Positions 25,996 to 34,565 are shown, counted from the stretch's first letter. The stretch is 64,000 nt of DNA from Candidatus Marsarchaeota G2 archaeon ECH_B_1 (GCA_003019535.1 NEXG01000001.1:106153-170152); one strand, 5' to 3'. Translations and numbers: made by a program. Notes: generated by a model not told the origin, from the letters alone.

Positions 25996-26408
25996 GATGT
26001 CACCTCTAGGAGGGTTTGGTTGGGTGTGAATGTGTACGCCGTGTAGCATGAATCATACTCGGGGTTCCCCCCGATTATTGTGTTGATGCACCACTGTGTT
26101 GTGTTGAGGTCTATGACGCATAGGTCTATTTGGCCTGTTATCTGAGTTGGTGGTTGAAGTGTGATTGTTGCGTTGTTGAGTTTGATTAGTGTTGTGTTTG
26201 GTGTGTACTCAAGTTGGGGTTGGGCTGCTAGTGTTTTCTCCCATTTGGGGTTGTGGTTTACCGCGGCCATTATTTGCTGGGCGATTTGCTCTTCGTAGCC
26301 GTTGAGTGTTGGCTGGGGTTGGTGCTGGGTTATGGTTACCTGTAGGGCGTAGGCGGTTATGACTAGGAATATTGTTGTGGCTAGGAGTGCGTCGAATGCG
26401 TCGTCCAC
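25983..26408 (-). CDS. Small exported protein with N-terminal helix
   Basis: A 141-residue protein starting at GTG 26408, within AAAGGTG. It starts VDDAFDALLATTIFLVITAYALQ (first codon read as Met), a membrane helix almost at the N-terminus, followed by a region rich in Gln, Asn and Thr with paired cysteines (CVID, WCIN, SCYT, SCLG). It lies directly after the second platform gene (1-3 nt gap). Pseudopilin-like by topology; no family recognised. Confidence 0.68.
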   Translation of the reverse strand: MDDAFDALLATTIFLVITAYALQVTITQHQPQPTLNGYEEQIAQQIMAAVNHNPKWEKTLAAQPQLEYTPNTTLIKLNNATITLQPPTQITGQIDLCVIDLNTTQWCINTIIGGNPEYDSCYTAYTFTPNQTLLEVTSCLG

Positions 26409-26411
26409 CTT

Positions 26412-27929
26412 TTAGATGACGCCTCCAATGATGAGTATCACTGTAGCGATTGTTGTGGTTACCACTGAGTCGAGTAGGCCTAGTGGGAATGAGCCTGTGT
26501 GAGCTTTGCCTGCGAGTAGGCCGAGTAGGTAGCTGTTTACGATTATCGCGATGTCTACGTACATCTGTAGGTTTGGGGTGATGTGTGGGAGTAGGCCTGC
26601 TGTAAACATGGGTGTGTAGTCCAGAGGCGTGCTGAGTTTCTTTATGGTTGTGGTGATTGCGACTGAGGCTGCGGCCAGTATTCCTGCGCTCGCGTAGGCT
26701 GTTAGTTTGAAGAAGGAGGATTTGGATCGGTAGGAGGAGTGTGTGTTGGCTATGGCGTTAAAGGTTTCTGCAACGAGTTCTAGCTCTTCGCTGCTCGCAC
26801 CCAGTTTCTCGGATTCTGTGAGCATGTCCATATAGGCTTGGGCTACGTATGGTCTTGGTCGCCTCCTGTCGTATAAGGATATTAGAAGGTTTTTTGGATA
26901 TTTCAAGGAGGCTATGAGTTTGCGCATGGCGGCTGTGGGAGGTGAGCCCTTCTTCGCCTCTTCGGCTATGTCTCTTGAAAGCTGTGGTAGTGTGCTTATG
27001 AGCTTAGAGTGCTCTCTTGCAGCTGACGTATAGTAGATCGCAATAGGGAGTGTGAATGCGTTAAAACCCGCCGCCACGCTGAACGGTAGGGGTAGGGGTC
27101 TCAGCGCTTCGAAGGCTCCTAGAAAGGCTGCAACGCATCCTATGAGTAGTAGTGGGGGTGGTTTAGACGTGTGGGGTTTTAGGGTTTGGGGGTAGGCTTG
27201 TTCGATTAGGAAGTTTACAAGGATGAGGGAGGGGATGGTAGTTGTATAGCTGAGGGTTAGAAGCGAGGGCTGGTTTGTTATGAGGGAGAACACCGTTAGG
27301 GTTAGTGGTAGTACGGCGAACATCATTAGAACCGTGGAGGATGCGACGCCGAGTTTCTCTGAGGCGATCTCTGTTTGGTGGTGTGCACTTTCTAGCTCTG
27401 CTCTGGCTATGTCGCTTAGGGAGGAGTGTGGGTCACCCACTCCCCGTTCTGCGGCTGATATTGCTCTTAGGAATGTTTGGAAGCGTGTTGAAGGATGGTT
27501 TTCGGCGAGCTTGTTGGCGGCTTGTGCGGGTGTGGTGTGGTATAGGTGTGAGTATTTTAGTATGTTGAGGTATTCTCTCGATGTCCTCTTTAGTGAGGGT
27601 ATGTGTAGTGTGTTGGCTAGGGTGGCTGTAGGGGTAGAGTGGTTTGCGGCCATAGTTATGAGTGTTGCCGTAAACGGGAGCTCTGTTTCAATCTCCTGCC
27701 TCCTCTGGTAGGCGGCTCCCGACAGTTTGATTATGTCGTAGAAGGTGTAGAGCAGTGTAGCTGCTGCGATAGTGATGAGTATGGGCAGTTGGTGTGTGAG
27801 CCTGTATGAAATGAATCCTAGAAGGATTGCTGGGGGGGCTGTCAAAAGCGCTTTCCTTTTGATTGATTTAAGGAGCTCTTGGGGTGGTTTTCCGAGGTCT
27901 GCTTGGACGATGAGCTCGTACAGCCTCAT
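26412..27929 (-). CDS. Second TadC/FlaJ-like membrane platform protein
   Basis: About 505 residues with two type II secretion F-like domains separated by membrane helices. First domain around residues 80-185 (ITMAANHSTPTATLANTL, then HPSTRFQTFLRAISAAERG), second around 320-410 (LSRDIAEEAKKGSPPTAAM). Membrane segments at about 45-65, 195-240, 260-305 and in the C-terminal 90 residues. The ATG at 27929 overlaps the ATPase stop as ATGA, so ATPase and platform are translationally coupled, the usual pairing of pilus motors. It is distinct in sequence from the 588-residue platform at 13.3 kb. Confidence 0.87.
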   Translation of the reverse strand: MRLYELIVQADLGKPPQELLKSIKRKALLTAPPAILLGFISYRLTHQLPILITIAAATLLYTFYDIIKLSGAAYQRRQEIETELPFTATLITMAANHSTPTATLANTLHIPSLKRTSREYLNILKYSHLYHTTPAQAANKLAENHPSTRFQTFLRAISAAERGVGDPHSSLSDIARAELESAHHQTEIASEKLGVASSTVLMMFAVLPLTLTVFSLITNQPSLLTLSYTTTIPSLILVNFLIEQAYPQTLKPHTSKPPPLLLIGCVAAFLGAFEALRPLPLPFSVAAGFNAFTLPIAIYYTSAAREHSKLISTLPQLSRDIAEEAKKGSPPTAAMRKLIASLKYPKNLLISLYDRRRPRPYVAQAYMDMLTESEKLGASSEELELVAETFNAIANTHSSYRSKSSFFKLTAYASAGILAAASVAITTTIKKLSTPLDYTPMFTAGLLPHITPNLQMYVDIAIIVNSYLLGLLAGKAHTGSFPLGLLDSVVTTTIATVILIIGGVI

Positions 27930-29551
27930 GTTTCTATCGCCTTCTCTAACTCTTCGGCCTCCCCACACATGGGGCAGGAGCCGTCGCTTCTTAGCGGGGC
28001 TGAGCAGTTGTGGCAGAGGGGCCTCAGCACTCTGAGTAATTCGTTTGGCTTCGCTCTTAGCTCGGGGTTTGCCTGGTAAGCCCAGCTTATTTTGGATACG
28101 GAGTCGTGTGTTAGGAGTTCGGGGTCGACTTGTGATGCGCTGCTCACCACTTCTAGTAACTCCCTCCTCATTCTGAGTTCCTCAAGTAGCTCATTTTGTG
28201 TGTAGATGCCTTGCTCGATTAGTAGTCTTGATGTTGGTAGGTCGAGGATTTCCTCATCTTTAAGCATCGCGCTTGATGGGTGCCCTGCTTGGTAGACCCG
28301 CTTGAAAACTGGGCTTTGTGGTTGGTATTCGTAGTCGAGCACGCTTGAAATGTAGCGCTTTGAGCCTGCCGCCCTAACTTCGACCACGGCGTGAAGCGCG
28401 GAGAGGCTTTGAGGCTCGACGCTTATAGGTGGAGACACCAGTCTCTGCGTGGCCAGCTCGGGGGTCTCGCTGTGTATTGAGGTTAATCCCCCGTGGCCTG
28501 TGAGTATGCTCTGAGCCCAGCTAGCGCCCTCCTCTCCCCGCACTTCACCCACTATGATGTAGTCGGCCGACATTCTAAGGGCGTGCTTTACGAGCTGGTC
28601 AAGACTTATCTCGGCGTACTTATTTTGGGTGTATGAGTAGCGCGCGATTAGAGGCGTCCAGTAGGGGTGGCTGAGTTTGAATTCGCCCGTGTCCTCGACT
28701 GTGACGATCCTAGCGTTACTAGGTATAAAGCAAGTTAGAGCATTTATGAGGCTCGTCTTACCGACGCCGCTTGTTCCACACACTAATAGTGCCTTGCGGT
28801 TCTCAATAAGGATCCAAAGCCAAGCGAGCAAGTCTGGTACCACGCTTCCTAGTTGCATTAGCTGTGTTATACTCCATGGGTTTGCTGGGAACTTTCTGAG
28901 CGCTATCGACGTGCCTCTATGGCTTACCTCCAATCCATAGTTTAGGGTCAGCCTGTTACCGTCTGGTAGACGCATGCTTAGAAGTGGGTTATAGGTGCTC
29001 ACAGGTTTACCCGCCATGGCCGCTAGCCTCTGCGCTAACTCGTTTAGTTCTACTTCGCTAAAGGAGATGTTCGTTTTGAGTGTGCGACCCCGATACTTTA
29101 CTGATACTGGTGTGTTGGGTGCTGCTATCACTATGTCCTCGACGCCTGGATCGTCGATTAGGGGTTGGAGTACGGAGTACCCTTTGAGTTCGCGTCGGAC
29201 ATAGTAGAGGAGTGTTTGAGCACCGGTCTGCGTTGAGCCTATTGCTTCGACTAGTTTTTGGTCGTCGTAGAAGAGTTCTGGTGGAAGCCATCTTAGCTTC
29301 CTATCCAAGGTCTCCCTGTAGACTCTTATAGCCTCTTCGGATAGGTTTGGGTCCTCGACGTAGTATGTTTCTTCGTCCACGTAGATGTCGGCTTCTCCCA
29401 CCTTGTAGGGCGGCGTTTTGGGTGTGTATTCCGGTGGTAGACGGTTTACCCTGAAGAGCGGCGGTTGGTCTTGTCGCACTTCCTCGGCAGGATTTCGTTT
29501 TGATCTTAGTTTTATTATTTTGGCGAGAAAGAGTTTGAGCGGTGGCTTCAT
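27926..29551 (-). CDS. Type IV pilus/secretion ATPase (GspE/VirB11-TadA type) with C-terminal zinc ribbon
   Basis: A 541-residue assembly ATPase. Walker A CGTSGVGKTS at about residue 258, a following VTVEDTGEFKL acidic box, Walker B YIIVGEVRGEE and the His-box TGHGGLTSIHSE are in the expected order; an N-terminal domain of about 220 residues precedes them. It powers polymerisation of pilins through the platform protein. Unusual: the last 30 residues contain CHNCSAPLRSDGSCPMC, a four-cysteine zinc ribbon after an extra helical region, which I do not know as a usual part of this family. It follows the pilin by about 10 nt and is coupled to the platform gene. Confidence 0.92.
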   Translation of the reverse strand: MKPPLKLFLAKIIKLRSKRNPAEEVRQDQPPLFRVNRLPPEYTPKTPPYKVGEADIYVDEETYYVEDPNLSEEAIRVYRETLDRKLRWLPPELFYDDQKLVEAIGSTQTGAQTLLYYVRRELKGYSVLQPLIDDPGVEDIVIAAPNTPVSVKYRGRTLKTNISFSEVELNELAQRLAAMAGKPVSTYNPLLSMRLPDGNRLTLNYGLEVSHRGTSIALRKFPANPWSITQLMQLGSVVPDLLAWLWILIENRKALLVCGTSGVGKTSLINALTCFIPSNARIVTVEDTGEFKLSHPYWTPLIARYSYTQNKYAEISLDQLVKHALRMSADYIIVGEVRGEEGASWAQSILTGHGGLTSIHSETPELATQRLVSPPISVEPQSLSALHAVVEVRAAGSKRYISSVLDYEYQPQSPVFKRVYQAGHPSSAMLKDEEILDLPTSRLLIEQGIYTQNELLEELRMRRELLEVVSSASQVDPELLTHDSVSKISWAYQANPELRAKPNELLRVLRPLCHNCSAPLRSDGSCPMCGEAEELEKAIET

Positions 29552-29561
29552 CGTACACTTC

Positions 29562-29990
29562 TCAGCTCTGCACGAGTGCTATTGTTGAGAGAGTGGTTTG
29601 ACCAGCATTGACCACGACGCTCACCGTTGAGCCAACCTGCAGGGTTCCCAGTGAGCCTCCGAGGGGGACGATTAGGGTTGCAGCCTGCCCGGGTTGGAGG
29701 ATGAATTTGGAGGTGAGGTTGAACAGCTGGTTGTTCACATATACCGAGCTTATGGTTGCCGCGGAGCCGCCTGAGTTCTTGATTGATATGTATAGTTGTG
29801 GATTCGAAGTTGAGGCACCCTGAATCACTGGTGTGCTCATTGTTGTAAGTATTGGTGTGCTGATTGTTCTACCGAAAACCCCGAAGGCCCAGCCAGCATA
29901 CACCGCGACCACAGAGAGGGCCACCACTATTAGGATGATTGCCTCTAAACTCTGCGATACACCTTTTTTGTTTAAGGTCTTTCTAAACAT
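29562..29990 (-). CDS. Type IV pilin-like protein with class III signal peptide
   Basis: About 142 residues from the ATG at 29990. The leader MFRKTLNKKG followed by VSQSLEAIILIVVALSV is a classic class III prepilin signal: Lys-Lys-Gly before the cut, and a Glu five or six residues into the hydrophobic helix. The small beta-rich remainder (strands around SSVYVNNQLFNLTS and GSTVSVVVNAGQ) is the size of a major pilin. It stands just upstream of the ATPase gene and has its own TATA box, so it is the best candidate for the main fibre subunit of block B. Confidence 0.87.
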   Translation of the reverse strand: MFRKTLNKKGVSQSLEAIILIVVALSVVAVYAGWAFGVFGRTISTPILTTMSTPVIQGASTSNPQLYISIKNSGGSAATISSVYVNNQLFNLTSKFILQPGQAATLIVPLGGSLGTLQVGSTVSVVVNAGQTTLSTIALVQS

Positions 29991-30014
29991 GGTTATCACT
30001 GGGAATTTCTTTTG

Positions 30015-30024
30015 GGTTTAAATC
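30015..30024 (-). promoter_or_regulatory. TATA box of the block B pilin-ATPase-platform genes
   Basis: On the minus strand the element reads GATTTAAACC, 25-34 nt upstream of the pilin ATG at 29990. It lies in a 44-nt gap after the preceding gene, so transcription can restart here independently of the upstream pair. Confidence 0.55.
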
Positions 30025-30034
30025 AATGCCTGAC

Positions 30035-31141
30035 TTAGGCTGGCTGCACGGAGACGACGCATTTTTGCTGGCAGCCGACTAGAGTGATTATCCAAGCACT
30101 AGATACGCCTCCACCCATTAGCTCGGCGTTCAACCTTATTGTTGCATTTACGCCAGCATATTTTACCGTGAGTGTGTTGTTCGATGTTACAACTTGGACT
30201 GGCGCGTTTAGTGTTAGGAGTGTTTGTGGTGGCTGTTGGCTGTTGGGGTCTACATAGAATACTACTTCTTCTCCAGCTTGCAGAAGAGAGCTCGTCTCCG
30301 CGACTAGTACGCGGTTATAGAACACTCTTAATTGGCCATCTATTTGGCTGCTTTTAATGTTGAATACCGCTATTGAACCACTCTTTACCCCATACTGCTG
30401 GCTTCCAGATGATAATGTCACGCTGTAATTAGCGGTTGGGAGAATAACTTTAATTGTGTTCTGAGTGTTCAGTTTGAATGTGAAGCCGTAAGATATACGC
30501 ATAGCGTAGCTGGGCAGGCTTTCGAGTAGCACCGCCAAGGTGGAGCCACCCGGTACAGTGAGACCCGGGAAGGTTCCACTTCTCGTACCTCCTAGAAATT
30601 CACTGCTCCAATAGAAGGGAGCGGACTCCACAACGTCGAAAGGCACCTTTCCAACCCCCGTGGCATCCCCCTTAATTATGAATGCCCCCAACCACACCCA
30701 GCCAACTGGGTCGGGTGATCTTAGCCACCAGTTGAACGTCAAGTTGAGCTGCTGCGTTCCCTGTGGGAGGTAGACCATGGTCGCATAGTAGTCCCAAAAA
30801 CTAGTTGTAAAGCTCCTAGTTAAACTATTATTGGTTACCACCATGTCTGTGCAGGGTGCCGAGTAGACGCCATATCTTGTGCCCACCAAGTCTCTGCACG
30901 TCCAACCTTCAAGTGTGTCCTGAGGTGGGATGAACCAGAACACCGATTTGTTTACCGAGTCGATGTAGAGCTCCGATGCGGAAGCGTAGAAGAGTGAGGC
31001 CGAGTCCTGAGTGAAGAGTTGGGCTTCAGCTTTTGCTTGCGGGGTGTTTGGTTCAACATATCTCAAGTAGAGAAGTGTCGCGGCGGAGGCTAACGAGAGC
31101 ATTACCATCAGAATGACGGCCTGTGCAACAACCTTATCCAT
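30035..31141 (-). CDS. Exported protein with N-terminal anchor helix (block B)
   Basis: About 368 residues from the ATG at 31141, which follows GAGGTG. MDKVVAQAVILMVMLSLASAATLLYLRY is a membrane helix with a short charged start. The exterior part is beta-rich with sequons; around residues 130-160 TFNWWLRSPDPVGWVW and later NWW-like aromatic clusters suggest a jelly-roll or carbohydrate-binding style fold, but I cannot name it. Cysteine pairs include TCRD, PCTD and VGCQQKC. Second gene of the upstream pair in block B. Confidence 0.72.
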   Translation of the reverse strand: MDKVVAQAVILMVMLSLASAATLLYLRYVEPNTPQAKAEAQLFTQDSASLFYASASELYIDSVNKSVFWFIPPQDTLEGWTCRDLVGTRYGVYSAPCTDMVVTNNSLTRSFTTSFWDYYATMVYLPQGTQQLNLTFNWWLRSPDPVGWVWLGAFIIKGDATGVGKVPFDVVESAPFYWSSEFLGGTRSGTFPGLTVPGGSTLAVLLESLPSYAMRISYGFTFKLNTQNTIKVILPTANYSVTLSSGSQQYGVKSGSIAVFNIKSSQIDGQLRVFYNRVLVAETSSLLQAGEEVVFYVDPNSQQPPQTLLTLNAPVQVVTSNNTLTVKYAGVNATIRLNAELMGGGVSSAWIITLVGCQQKCVVSVQPA

Positions 31142-31146
31142 AATAT

Positions 31147-31728
31147 TTACACCTCGGAAAGATAGAAATAGCTGGTTTGGATTAACCGCACGAGTATGCA
31201 TGTATTGGAGGCTGTGTGGAAAACAATGGTGTTATTAACGTAGAGCGATGGCTGATTTGCACAGTAGTATCCAAGGATATAGGGTTGTGAGTAAACCTCA
31301 TTGTAGTAGCCGTCTAGGATGTGTGTAACATTAAAAACAGGGTCATAGAACGTGAAAATCGCGGTTTGAGAGTCGGCTGTCTCAACTAAGCTCTGAGTGT
31401 AACATGGACCTATAAACAGTTGGCCCTGATGTTGCACATACAAACAAGAACCTAAGTCCGTAGTTGAACCTGTGCCTAAAGCTATTACGGATTGGATTCT
31501 TAAATTAAGGGTATGAATAGAGCCCGCTACCACTCGAATTATGACCAGTGACTCGGTAACGTTTAACGGGTCGCCCGTGTAAACTTGTACGCCTATTCTG
31601 GGTGGTAGCAGAGCGCTAATGTCTAGTGTGGAAGGGGGTGTTGGGTTGTCCAAGTATGCATAAGATACTGCGTAGACTGCTAGCGTTATGCAGACAGCAA
31701 CAACAAGTAGTCTTTCAAGTGTTCTCAA
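31147..31728 (-). CDS. Small exported protein with N-terminal anchor helix (block B, first gene)
   Basis: A 193-residue protein starting at TTG 31728 with RTLERLLVVAVCITLAVYAVSYAYL, a single membrane helix. The rest has beta character, five or more cysteines (CLYV, PCYT, YCANQ, TCIL) and sequons. The TTG start lies about 25-30 nt from a TATA element at 31751-31760, so it may be leaderless. It is the first gene of block B. No family recognised; role inferred from context. Confidence 0.7.
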   Translation of the reverse strand: MRTLERLLVVAVCITLAVYAVSYAYLDNPTPPSTLDISALLPPRIGVQVYTGDPLNVTESLVIIRVVAGSIHTLNLRIQSVIALGTGSTTDLGSCLYVQHQGQLFIGPCYTQSLVETADSQTAIFTFYDPVFNVTHILDGYYNEVYSQPYILGYYCANQPSLYVNNTIVFHTASNTCILVRLIQTSYFYLSEV

Positions 31729-31750
31729 AACCCATCTGAAGATGGGTGCT

Positions 31751-31760
31751 TTTAAAAATA
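31751..31760 (-). promoter_or_regulatory. TATA box at the head of pilus block B
   Basis: The minus strand reads TATTTTTAAA, 23-32 nt upstream of the TTG at 31728, with no other gene between. The 3' end of the tetraether synthase gene lies 30 nt farther upstream. Confidence 0.5.
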
Positions 31761-31790
31761 AAAGATTAGGTTAGGTTAAAAATTGCTGGA

Positions 31791-33455
31791 CTATTGTTTG
31801 ACTTGGAGTTCAACCACTTTGTGATCCTGTTTTTCTCCTGTGAGTGCGCCCACCGCGCAGCCGGCCACGGCGGCTTTCTTACCACGCCTCAATGTGCCGC
31901 GGTACAGGCCCTGTTCCAGTGTGCGACCCGTCTTCTTCTCCCATTCCTCGATGGGTGTACCATACTTTGCTTGGATTGCATCCCTGTACCACTCTGGGAA
32001 AACGTTGAAGGCGCAGAAGGGTATAATCCTGTTGTCTGGTGTTAGATAGTGTATGTCGCAGCGCCTTAGCCTCTCCTCGTCGTGGTTATACTTATCTTGG
32101 AAGTGCATCATACCCAAGAATAGTGTGCGTTTGTGGAGCTCGCCTAAGGCGGAGTAGTTGTGTCTTACCAGCGCATTGAAGAGGAGTTTAGCGAAGTTTA
32201 TCCCTTCAGGCTGATTATCTTTGTCGATGAATGTGGGCAGCCTGCTGAGGATCTTTGCGGCAACCACATATTTGTTTCCTCCAGCTTCGAGCTCTTCTGT
32301 CTTTTCTTGGAGGTACTCTAGGAGGCCTTCGACGTCAACAAAGTTTGTTATAGGCACCAGTTTACCCTTGTTTTCAAACACATATGTACCCGCGCCGCAA
32401 GCAAAGTGTATTGAGAGTTCATACTGAGGTTTCTTGGTTATGGCTTCAACGAAGTGGGTTATCGGCACACAACTCGGTACCGGGAACCATGCTTCCTTAG
32501 GTATCATGCCTCCCGTCTGATCTTCTATGCGTTGAATACAATCTGGAATCGTTATCCTGTACTTCTCCCTTTCGCTCTTGGTCATCCTACCTGTAAGTGA
32601 TACAGGCTGGAAGTTAACGGCGCGTATTACATCCATGTTGCTCTGGGCGAACCTAATGATGTCGCCTAACTCATGGTCGTTGACGGATTTGATAACTGTC
32701 GGCACAAGCACTATGCCTAGGCCAGCCTTTCTACACGCCTCGATTGTGTGCGGGGCCTCCCAGTGGTTCTTCGGGTTTGTTTTCGGCGTCACGCCGTCAA
32801 AGCTCATATAGAGGGTGTTGACACCCGCTTCGCGGTATATTTTAGCTAATTCGGGTTTTAAAGCTATGTTTATACCGTTCGTGTTCAACTGTATGTGGTC
32901 CACACCAGTAGACTTGATTATCCTGATTATTTCAGGCAAATCCTCTCGTATTGTTGGCTCACCACCAGTTATTTGAACAGCGTTACCAGGGACTGGTCTC
33001 TCGGCCCTGAGTTGCTCCGCCATCTCCTTTATATCCTGCAGGGACGGCTCATATACATAGGCTCCCTCAACACCCTTCTTAGCGTAGAAGAAGCAATACC
33101 AGCAGGTAAGGTCACACCTATTAGTGACAACCAAGTTCGCAAGCCCAGTATGACTTAGATGGCTTTCACATAGACCGCAGTTGTTCGGACAATCACAGCC
33201 CACCTTTCTAACATTTGGGTTCTCAGTGCCCTTCCCGTTATGCAGATAGCGGCTGAACTTGACGTACATATCATACGATCCAAAGTAAAGCTCTTCCGTA
33301 CGGCCGTGCTCTGGGCAAACTTTATCCATGTACACTCGGCCGTCCCTTTCATAGACGGTCGCTGGTAAAACTAGGTTACATTCTGGGCAAACACTTTTTG
33401 TTTCTGTTATGACATGACGGCTTATAGTATCAACAGGTATTACTTCGGTCGCCAT
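31791..33455 (-). CDS. tes: Tetraether lipid synthase-like radical SAM enzyme (Tes family)
   Basis: A 554-residue radical SAM protein. The SAM cluster CDLTCWYC is at residues 114-121. An N-terminal part has CPEC (23-26) and CPEH (47-50), fitting a mononuclear rubredoxin-like iron site, and CDCPNNCGLC (87-96) supplies another Fe-S cluster; C-terminal cysteines (SCVP, HFACGAG, RRCDIHY, PFCAFN) fit auxiliary clusters. This cysteine layout matches the MJ0619/Tes family, which joins two archaeol phytanyl tails to make GDGT tetraether lipids. TGGEPTIREDLPE is the radical SAM GGEP motif. Single gene; a TATA-like CTTAAATATC lies at 33485-33494. CarS, another lipid gene, is at 45.7 kb. Confidence 0.88.
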   Translation of the reverse strand: MATEVIPVDTISRHVITETKSVCPECNLVLPATVYERDGRVYMDKVCPEHGRTEELYFGSYDMYVKFSRYLHNGKGTENPNVRKVGCDCPNNCGLCESHLSHTGLANLVVTNRCDLTCWYCFFYAKKGVEGAYVYEPSLQDIKEMAEQLRAERPVPGNAVQITGGEPTIREDLPEIIRIIKSTGVDHIQLNTNGINIALKPELAKIYREAGVNTLYMSFDGVTPKTNPKNHWEAPHTIEACRKAGLGIVLVPTVIKSVNDHELGDIIRFAQSNMDVIRAVNFQPVSLTGRMTKSEREKYRITIPDCIQRIEDQTGGMIPKEAWFPVPSCVPITHFVEAITKKPQYELSIHFACGAGTYVFENKGKLVPITNFVDVEGLLEYLQEKTEELEAGGNKYVVAAKILSRLPTFIDKDNQPEGINFAKLLFNALVRHNYSALGELHKRTLFLGMMHFQDKYNHDEERLRRCDIHYLTPDNRIIPFCAFNVFPEWYRDAIQAKYGTPIEEWEKKTGRTLEQGLYRGTLRRGKKAAVAGCAVGALTGEKQDHKVVELQVKQ

Positions 33456-33809
33456 TTTGATCAGTCATTTAAGCCACCTGTGATATTTAAGTAATTCCCA
33501 CCTTTTAACCGTAGGAAACATCTATTCCGACCTCTTCCCGCCTTAAACGTTAGATCAGAATTTGTCCTCCGCTTTGGCCGCACACTATATGCGCAGATTT
33601 CTTGGTTTACCGTAAAGCGCAGAACTTACAAGCTCTTTATCAATTTTATCAATCGAAAACACAATACGCACCTAACCTTACGGAGAACAACTCCTATAGC
33701 GTCTTAACAGATTTTTAGCAGACTCACACCACTAACACTATCTGTACAATTAGGACAGGGTATGTATGTGACACATTTTTAGAACGCCTCCAGCCACGTA
33801 GTTAAATAA
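33456..33809. other. Gene-free interval upstream of tes
   Basis: About 350 bases between the tes start and tRNA-Leu(GAG). Besides the tes TATA box (33485-33494) I find no convincing gene, repeat or structured RNA. Confidence 0.35.
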
Positions 33810-33893
33810 TGCGGGGAGTGGGATTCGAACCCACGCAGCTCTACGCATTGGCGCCTCAGGCCAACCCCTTTGACCAAGCTCGGGCATCCCCGC
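33810..33893 (-). tRNA. tRNA-Leu (anticodon GAG)
   Basis: Class II tRNA on the minus strand: acceptor GCGGGGA with TCCCCGC, discriminator A, T arm GTGGGTTCGAATCCCAC, long variable arm, anticodon stem TTGGC/GCCAA and loop CTGAGGC giving GAG (reads CUC and CUU). No intron, no encoded CCA. A TATA-like CCTTTAATACC lies about 30 nt upstream (around 33924-33934). Confidence 0.95.
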
Positions 33894-34163
33894 CTGTTTA
33901 TTTTTTAATTCATCAACGGTATTAAAGGCTTATCAAAGATTCCTACGTCTTTAACATCCGAAGAACGCTCAGCCTTAGCCCATGTTCTCCTCGTCGAGAT
34001 TTTGGAAAATACGAGCTTTATTTCATTTCTCTGGGACTACGCATAGCTATTAACACCATACTGCATGGGGGGCGTTGTTGTTTAGTCGGCTAAACATTTT
34101 ACGAGCAAATGAAGATGGTGTCCGGATTAGAGAGTGGTATGCGTGGCATCATAGTTGTGGAAA

Positions 34164-34272
34164 GCGTTATCCAAGCATGTGTTATGAGCCCCGTGAACCC
34201 ACTTGGTGGTCTACCCACCGTGAGCTTCAGTTGAACCTTGAGTTCAATCATTTATAATGCGTTATCCAAGCA
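34164..34272 (+). repeat. 14-bp exact direct repeat in a 670-base gene-free interval
   Basis: GCGTTATCCAAGCA occurs at 34164-34177 and again at 34259-34272. Between them GGTGG (34205-34209) and CCACC (34215-34219) can form a hairpin. The interval 33894-34565 holds no gene I trust; a 60-residue open frame at 34075-34257 has an unusual Trp/Cys-rich composition and might be the remnant of a gene. The repeat could bound a small structured RNA or be debris of an excised element. Confidence 0.35.
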
Positions 34273-34565
34273 CCACCCGAATACGTGCGCTGTTAAGGTA
34301 ATGAGCTAAGCGATTTTTCATGGTGTGGGAAATCCCGTTACGCAGACACTGCCCGACTAAGGATTTGAAGAGACAAATATGTACTTATTCAAGCATTAAT
34401 TCAAACCACAAGACTGCTAAAAGAACTTCGCTTTAAGTTTTCACTCCGTTGTTCACCAAGTATATTTGGGATATATAGGAGCCTAAGTGATCAGCTGTAA
34501 TGTATTATAGGATTCAAAACACTGCTTATATGTGACCGCAGGTATATTGTGATCGGTAGAGGCTT

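Noticed and set aside
13282-31728. Archaellum operon
   Set aside because: There is a GspE-type ATPase and FlaJ-like platforms, but no FlaH-like ATPase gene and no run of archaellins beside them, so a pilus or secretion role fits better.
34075-34257. Plus-strand open frame of 60 residues rich in Trp and Cys
   Set aside because: No recognised family, no promoter spacing, ends inside the repeat-hairpin region; at most a gene remnant.
31794-34257. Similarity between the tes 3' end and the 34.2-kb gap (both with a short AGTTCAA-containing stretch)
   Set aside because: Only about 18 loosely matching bases with an internal gap; consistent with chance.
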